Shown here one piece after another: positions 7,440 through 8,793 of a stretch of DNA of 8,793 nucleotides. The DNA is taken from the NCBI GenBank assembly GCA_945836565.1, contig CAMALN010000052.1, positions 1 to 8,793 on the forward strand, given 5' to 3'. A program made the position numbers and the translations under genes. Each line of letters starts with the position of its first letter. Positions within the stretch are counted from its first letter, which is position 1. The notes below the pieces were generated by a model. The model was not told the DNA's origin and ran no database searches. It saw only the letters and a list, made by a program, of their open reading frames with translations. This DNA comes from an uncultured Lachnospiraceae bacterium (lineage in GTDB: Bacteria; Bacillota; Clostridia; Lachnospirales; Lachnospiraceae).

Positions 7440-8096
7440 ATGTTATATGTGAATGGACTTGGATATGTAGAGGACCCGGTAGCTTTTGCAAGACCGAGTA
7501 GCCAGGTAAAAGCCGAAGGCACAAAAAATGATTTTAATAATATATTGAATGGTATTCTCAGTGATAAGGACGGACAAAGCTACACCTTAAAGGAGATATT
7601 TGAGCAGGCAGCCCAAAAGTATGGCTTATCTACTAATCTTTTAGAGGCAGTAGCATATCGCGAATCAGGCTTTAATATACTTAGTACGTCTTCATCAGGA
7701 GCTATGGGACTTATGCAGCTTATGCCGGGAACTGCGGCAGAGCTTGGAGTAACGGATGCCTATGATGCATATCAGAATGTTATGGGTGGTGCAAGGTATT
7801 TAAAACAGCTGTATGACAGCTTTGGCGGAGATTTGTCATTGGTGCTTGCAGCGTACAATGCAGGGCCGGGTACGGTTAGAAAATACGGCGGAATACCTGA
7901 TAACGCAGGTGTACAGCGTTATGTATCGGATATATTAAGTCTTTTGGAGGAGGGCGTAGATGTGCCGGACAAGACGGTGAATACGAATGCGTCATCAAAT
8001 TCATCATCAAATTCAAATAATACCGGATATAAAAACCAACAGGGATATAATGGATTGTCATATGAGGCGGCATTATGGCAATTGCTTAATATGTAA
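7440..8096 (+). CDS. Lytic transglycosylase, SLT (Slt70-like) domain protein
   Basis: The 218-aa protein has a lysozyme-like SLT domain at about residues 48-150, which cleaves peptidoglycan glycan strands with formation of 1,6-anhydro-muramic ends. The signature elements are all present: catalytic Glu75 in AYRESGFN, GAMGLMQLMPGTA, the GGARYLKQLYDSFGGDLSLVLAAYNAGPG stretch and the YVSDIL end. A Ser/Asn-rich linker (about 180-200) leads to a short tail. No signal peptide or membrane segment is visible at the N-terminus (MLYVNGLGYVEDPVAFARPSS), and the upstream repeat array offers no in-frame extension with one. It may be exported by another route, for example the flagellar system as for some rod-associated muramidases; that is inference. 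The ribosome binding site is in GGGAGAGGGA (7423-7432), partly supplied by the end of the repeat array. Readthrough from queA and the phosphodiesterase is possible. Confidence 0.92.
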   Translation: MLYVNGLGYVEDPVAFARPSSQVKAEGTKNDFNNILNGILSDKDGQSYTLKEIFEQAAQKYGLSTNLLEAVAYRESGFNILSTSSSGAMGLMQLMPGTAAELGVTDAYDAYQNVMGGARYLKQLYDSFGGDLSLVLAAYNAGPGTVRKYGGIPDNAGVQRYVSDILSLLEEGVDVPDKTVNTNASSNSSSNSNNTGYKNQQGYNGLSYEAALWQLLNM

Positions 8097-8119
8097 AAAT
8101 ATATAGACACGGTGTCACA

Positions 8120-8168
8120 AAGAGGGCTAATGTATAAGTGTGATTATTTTATACATTGGTCCTTTTGT
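8120..8168 (+). terminator. Likely intrinsic terminator after the lytic transglycosylase
   Basis: Positions 8120-8136 pair with 8150-8166 (17 bp including three G-T pairs) around a 13-nt loop. The perfect core is AATGTATA (8129-8136) with TATACATT (8150-8157). A T-rich run TTTTGTT (8163-8169) follows the upper stem and an A-rich stretch precedes it. This would end the long pheS-to-transglycosylase transcript 24 bp after the last stop. Confidence 0.7.
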
Positions 8169-8190
8169 TGTAAGAAAGGATTTAATACAG

Positions 8191-8320
8191 ATGAAGTGGC
8201 AGTGAATCAAATTTGCGATATAATTTCAGCTCTCGAGTGGAAAGCTGTGATGAGGATGGGCTTGTTATAGTAAAATATGATGCTTATAATAACGAGGCAG
8301 AAAGAGTAAAAAAGGATTAG
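8191..8320 (+). pseudogene. Short decayed reading frame of unknown origin
   Basis: AAGAAAGGA (8172-8180) precedes an ATG at 8191 at a good distance, but that frame gives only MKWQ and a stop. In another frame, 8195-8320 is open for 41 codons and ends ...DEDGLVIVKYDAYNNEAERVKKD before TAG. That tail has a natural coding composition. A start with a proper ribosome binding site, followed after an early frame change by a plausible C-terminus, suggests a gene shortened by deletion and frameshift. I do not recognise the protein. It could also be chance. Confidence 0.35.
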
Positions 8321-8361
8321 TGGTCTAAAAGTATACTTAAAACAAAGATTTAGACCACTAA
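8317..8361. terminator. Perfect 13-bp hairpin between the remnant and the ATPase promoter
   Basis: TTAGTGGTCTAAA (8317-8329) is the exact reverse complement of TTTAGACCACTAA (8349-8361), with a 19-nt loop. The loop and stem edge contain the small palindrome AAGTATACTT (8329-8338). The stop codon of the remnant frame (8318-8320) lies in the left arm. There is no clear T-run on either side, so it may be a weak or bidirectional terminator or a protein-binding site next to the promoter at 8365. Confidence 0.6.
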
Positions 8362-8364
8362 TTA

Positions 8365-8393
8365 TTGACTTTGGATGTTAAGGTGGTTATACT
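8365..8393 (+). promoter_or_regulatory. Sigma-A type promoter for the ATPase gene
   Basis: TTGACT (8365-8370) and TATACT (8388-8393) are each one mismatch from consensus, with exactly 17 bp between. The predicted start of transcription (about 8399-8401) coincides with the ATG at 8400, so the message would have almost no leader. Confidence 0.7.
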
Positions 8394-8399
8394 TGGAAT

Positions 8400-8793
8400 A
8401 TGAGTATTTTAATTGGAAGAAAAAGAGAATGTGAACGACTTGAAAAATGTATGAAGGCAGCAACCGCGCAGCTTGTTGTTGTTTATGGCAGAAGAAGAGT
8501 AGGAAAAACATTTCTGGTTAATGAATTTTTTAAGAATCAGATTGAATTCAAAGTCACTGGCGCATATGGTCAGCCTAGAGAAGTACAGTTAAGAAATTTT
8601 GCTGACGAATTGAATAGAAGGTCCGAGGAGGAGTGGACCATTCCAAAAGACTGGATTCAAGCATTTAATTTTCTTAGAGAATATATTGAGGAATTATCCG
8701 ATGATAAAAAGCAGGTGTTTTTTATAGATGAAATGCCATGGTTAGATACACATAAGTCTGGTTTTCTGCCAGCGTTTGAATATTTCTGGAATG
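8400..8793 (+). CDS. AAA-family ATPase (ATPase_2-like), 5' part only
   Basis: The frame is open from ATG at 8400 to the window end (131 codons seen); the C-terminus is outside. The N-terminus MSILIGRKRECERLEK and the Walker A motif VVYGRRRVGKTFLV (about residues 27-40) are typical of the archaeal-type ATPase_2/DUF234 group of P-loop ATPases common in Firmicutes and Bacteroidetes. Walker B is QVFFIDEMPWLD (about residues 106-117), followed by FLPAFEYFWN, also as in that group. The family usually runs to 400-500 aa with a C-terminal nuclease-like region; its cellular role is poorly known. The only purine-rich site is AAGGTGG (8380-8386), 13 nt upstream and partly before the -10 box, so initiation may be leaderless. 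It has its own promoter and is separate from the pheST operon; it looks like accessory content. Confidence 0.88.
   Translation, partial: MSILIGRKRECERLEKCMKAATAQLVVVYGRRRVGKTFLVNEFFKNQIEFKVTGAYGQPREVQLRNFADELNRRSEEEWTIPKDWIQAFNFLREYIEELSDDKKQVFFIDEMPWLDTHKSGFLPAFEYFWN

Noticed and set aside
1..8793. tRNA or rRNA genes and CRISPR arrays
   Set aside because: No tRNA T-loop/acceptor pattern, rRNA segment or regularly spaced repeat-spacer series was seen. The hairpin array has irregular spacing and no unique spacers.

Overview
The window looks like a low-GC Firmicutes chromosome, most likely Lachnospiraceae (a Roseburia, Agathobacter or Butyrivibrio-like gut clostridium). The evidence is a T-box leader in front of pheS, strong AGGAGG-type ribosome binding sites, a Gram-positive type PheS with a four-cysteine insert, a membrane-fused glycerophosphodiester phosphodiesterase and the codon and base composition. 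The family assignment is inference, since no 16S rRNA or other lineage marker is present.

Layout. Positions 1-533 hold no gene. Almost all of it is one imperfect inverted-repeat element of about 527 bp with 13-bp terminal inverted repeats and a three-hairpin tip. A sigma-A promoter lies at its right edge, with the -10 box partly inside the terminal repeat. It starts a tRNA-Phe T-box leader (about 531-791) with a recognisable UUC specifier, T-box sequence, antiterminator and terminator. Then, all on the plus strand, come pheS (829-1848), pheT (1906-4332), queA (4335-5360), a membrane glycerophosphodiester phosphodiesterase (5392-7224), a GC-rich array of modular palindromes (7225-7426) and a small lytic transglycosylase with no signal peptide (7440-8096). 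A likely intrinsic terminator follows at 8120-8168. Next are a short decayed reading frame (8191-8320), a perfect 13-bp hairpin, a near-consensus promoter (8365-8393), and an AAA-type ATPase that starts at 8400 and runs off the window.

How the genes work together. PheS and PheT form the alpha2beta2 phenylalanyl-tRNA synthetase, induced through the T-box when tRNA-Phe is uncharged. QueA (queuosine synthesis) starts 2 bp after the pheT stop, and the phosphodiesterase follows with a 31-bp gap, so both probably read through from the same leader. No terminator is visible between pheS and the lytic transglycosylase except whatever the repeat array provides. The phosphodiesterase (lipid or teichoic-acid glycerophosphodiesters) and the transglycosylase (peptidoglycan) are both envelope functions.

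The most unusual content is non-coding: two unrelated families of modular hairpins (218-341 and 7225-7426). Several of their stems are closed by GNA triloops (GCGAAGC or GCGTAGC), a sequence class known to fold into very stable single-stranded DNA mini-hairpins.
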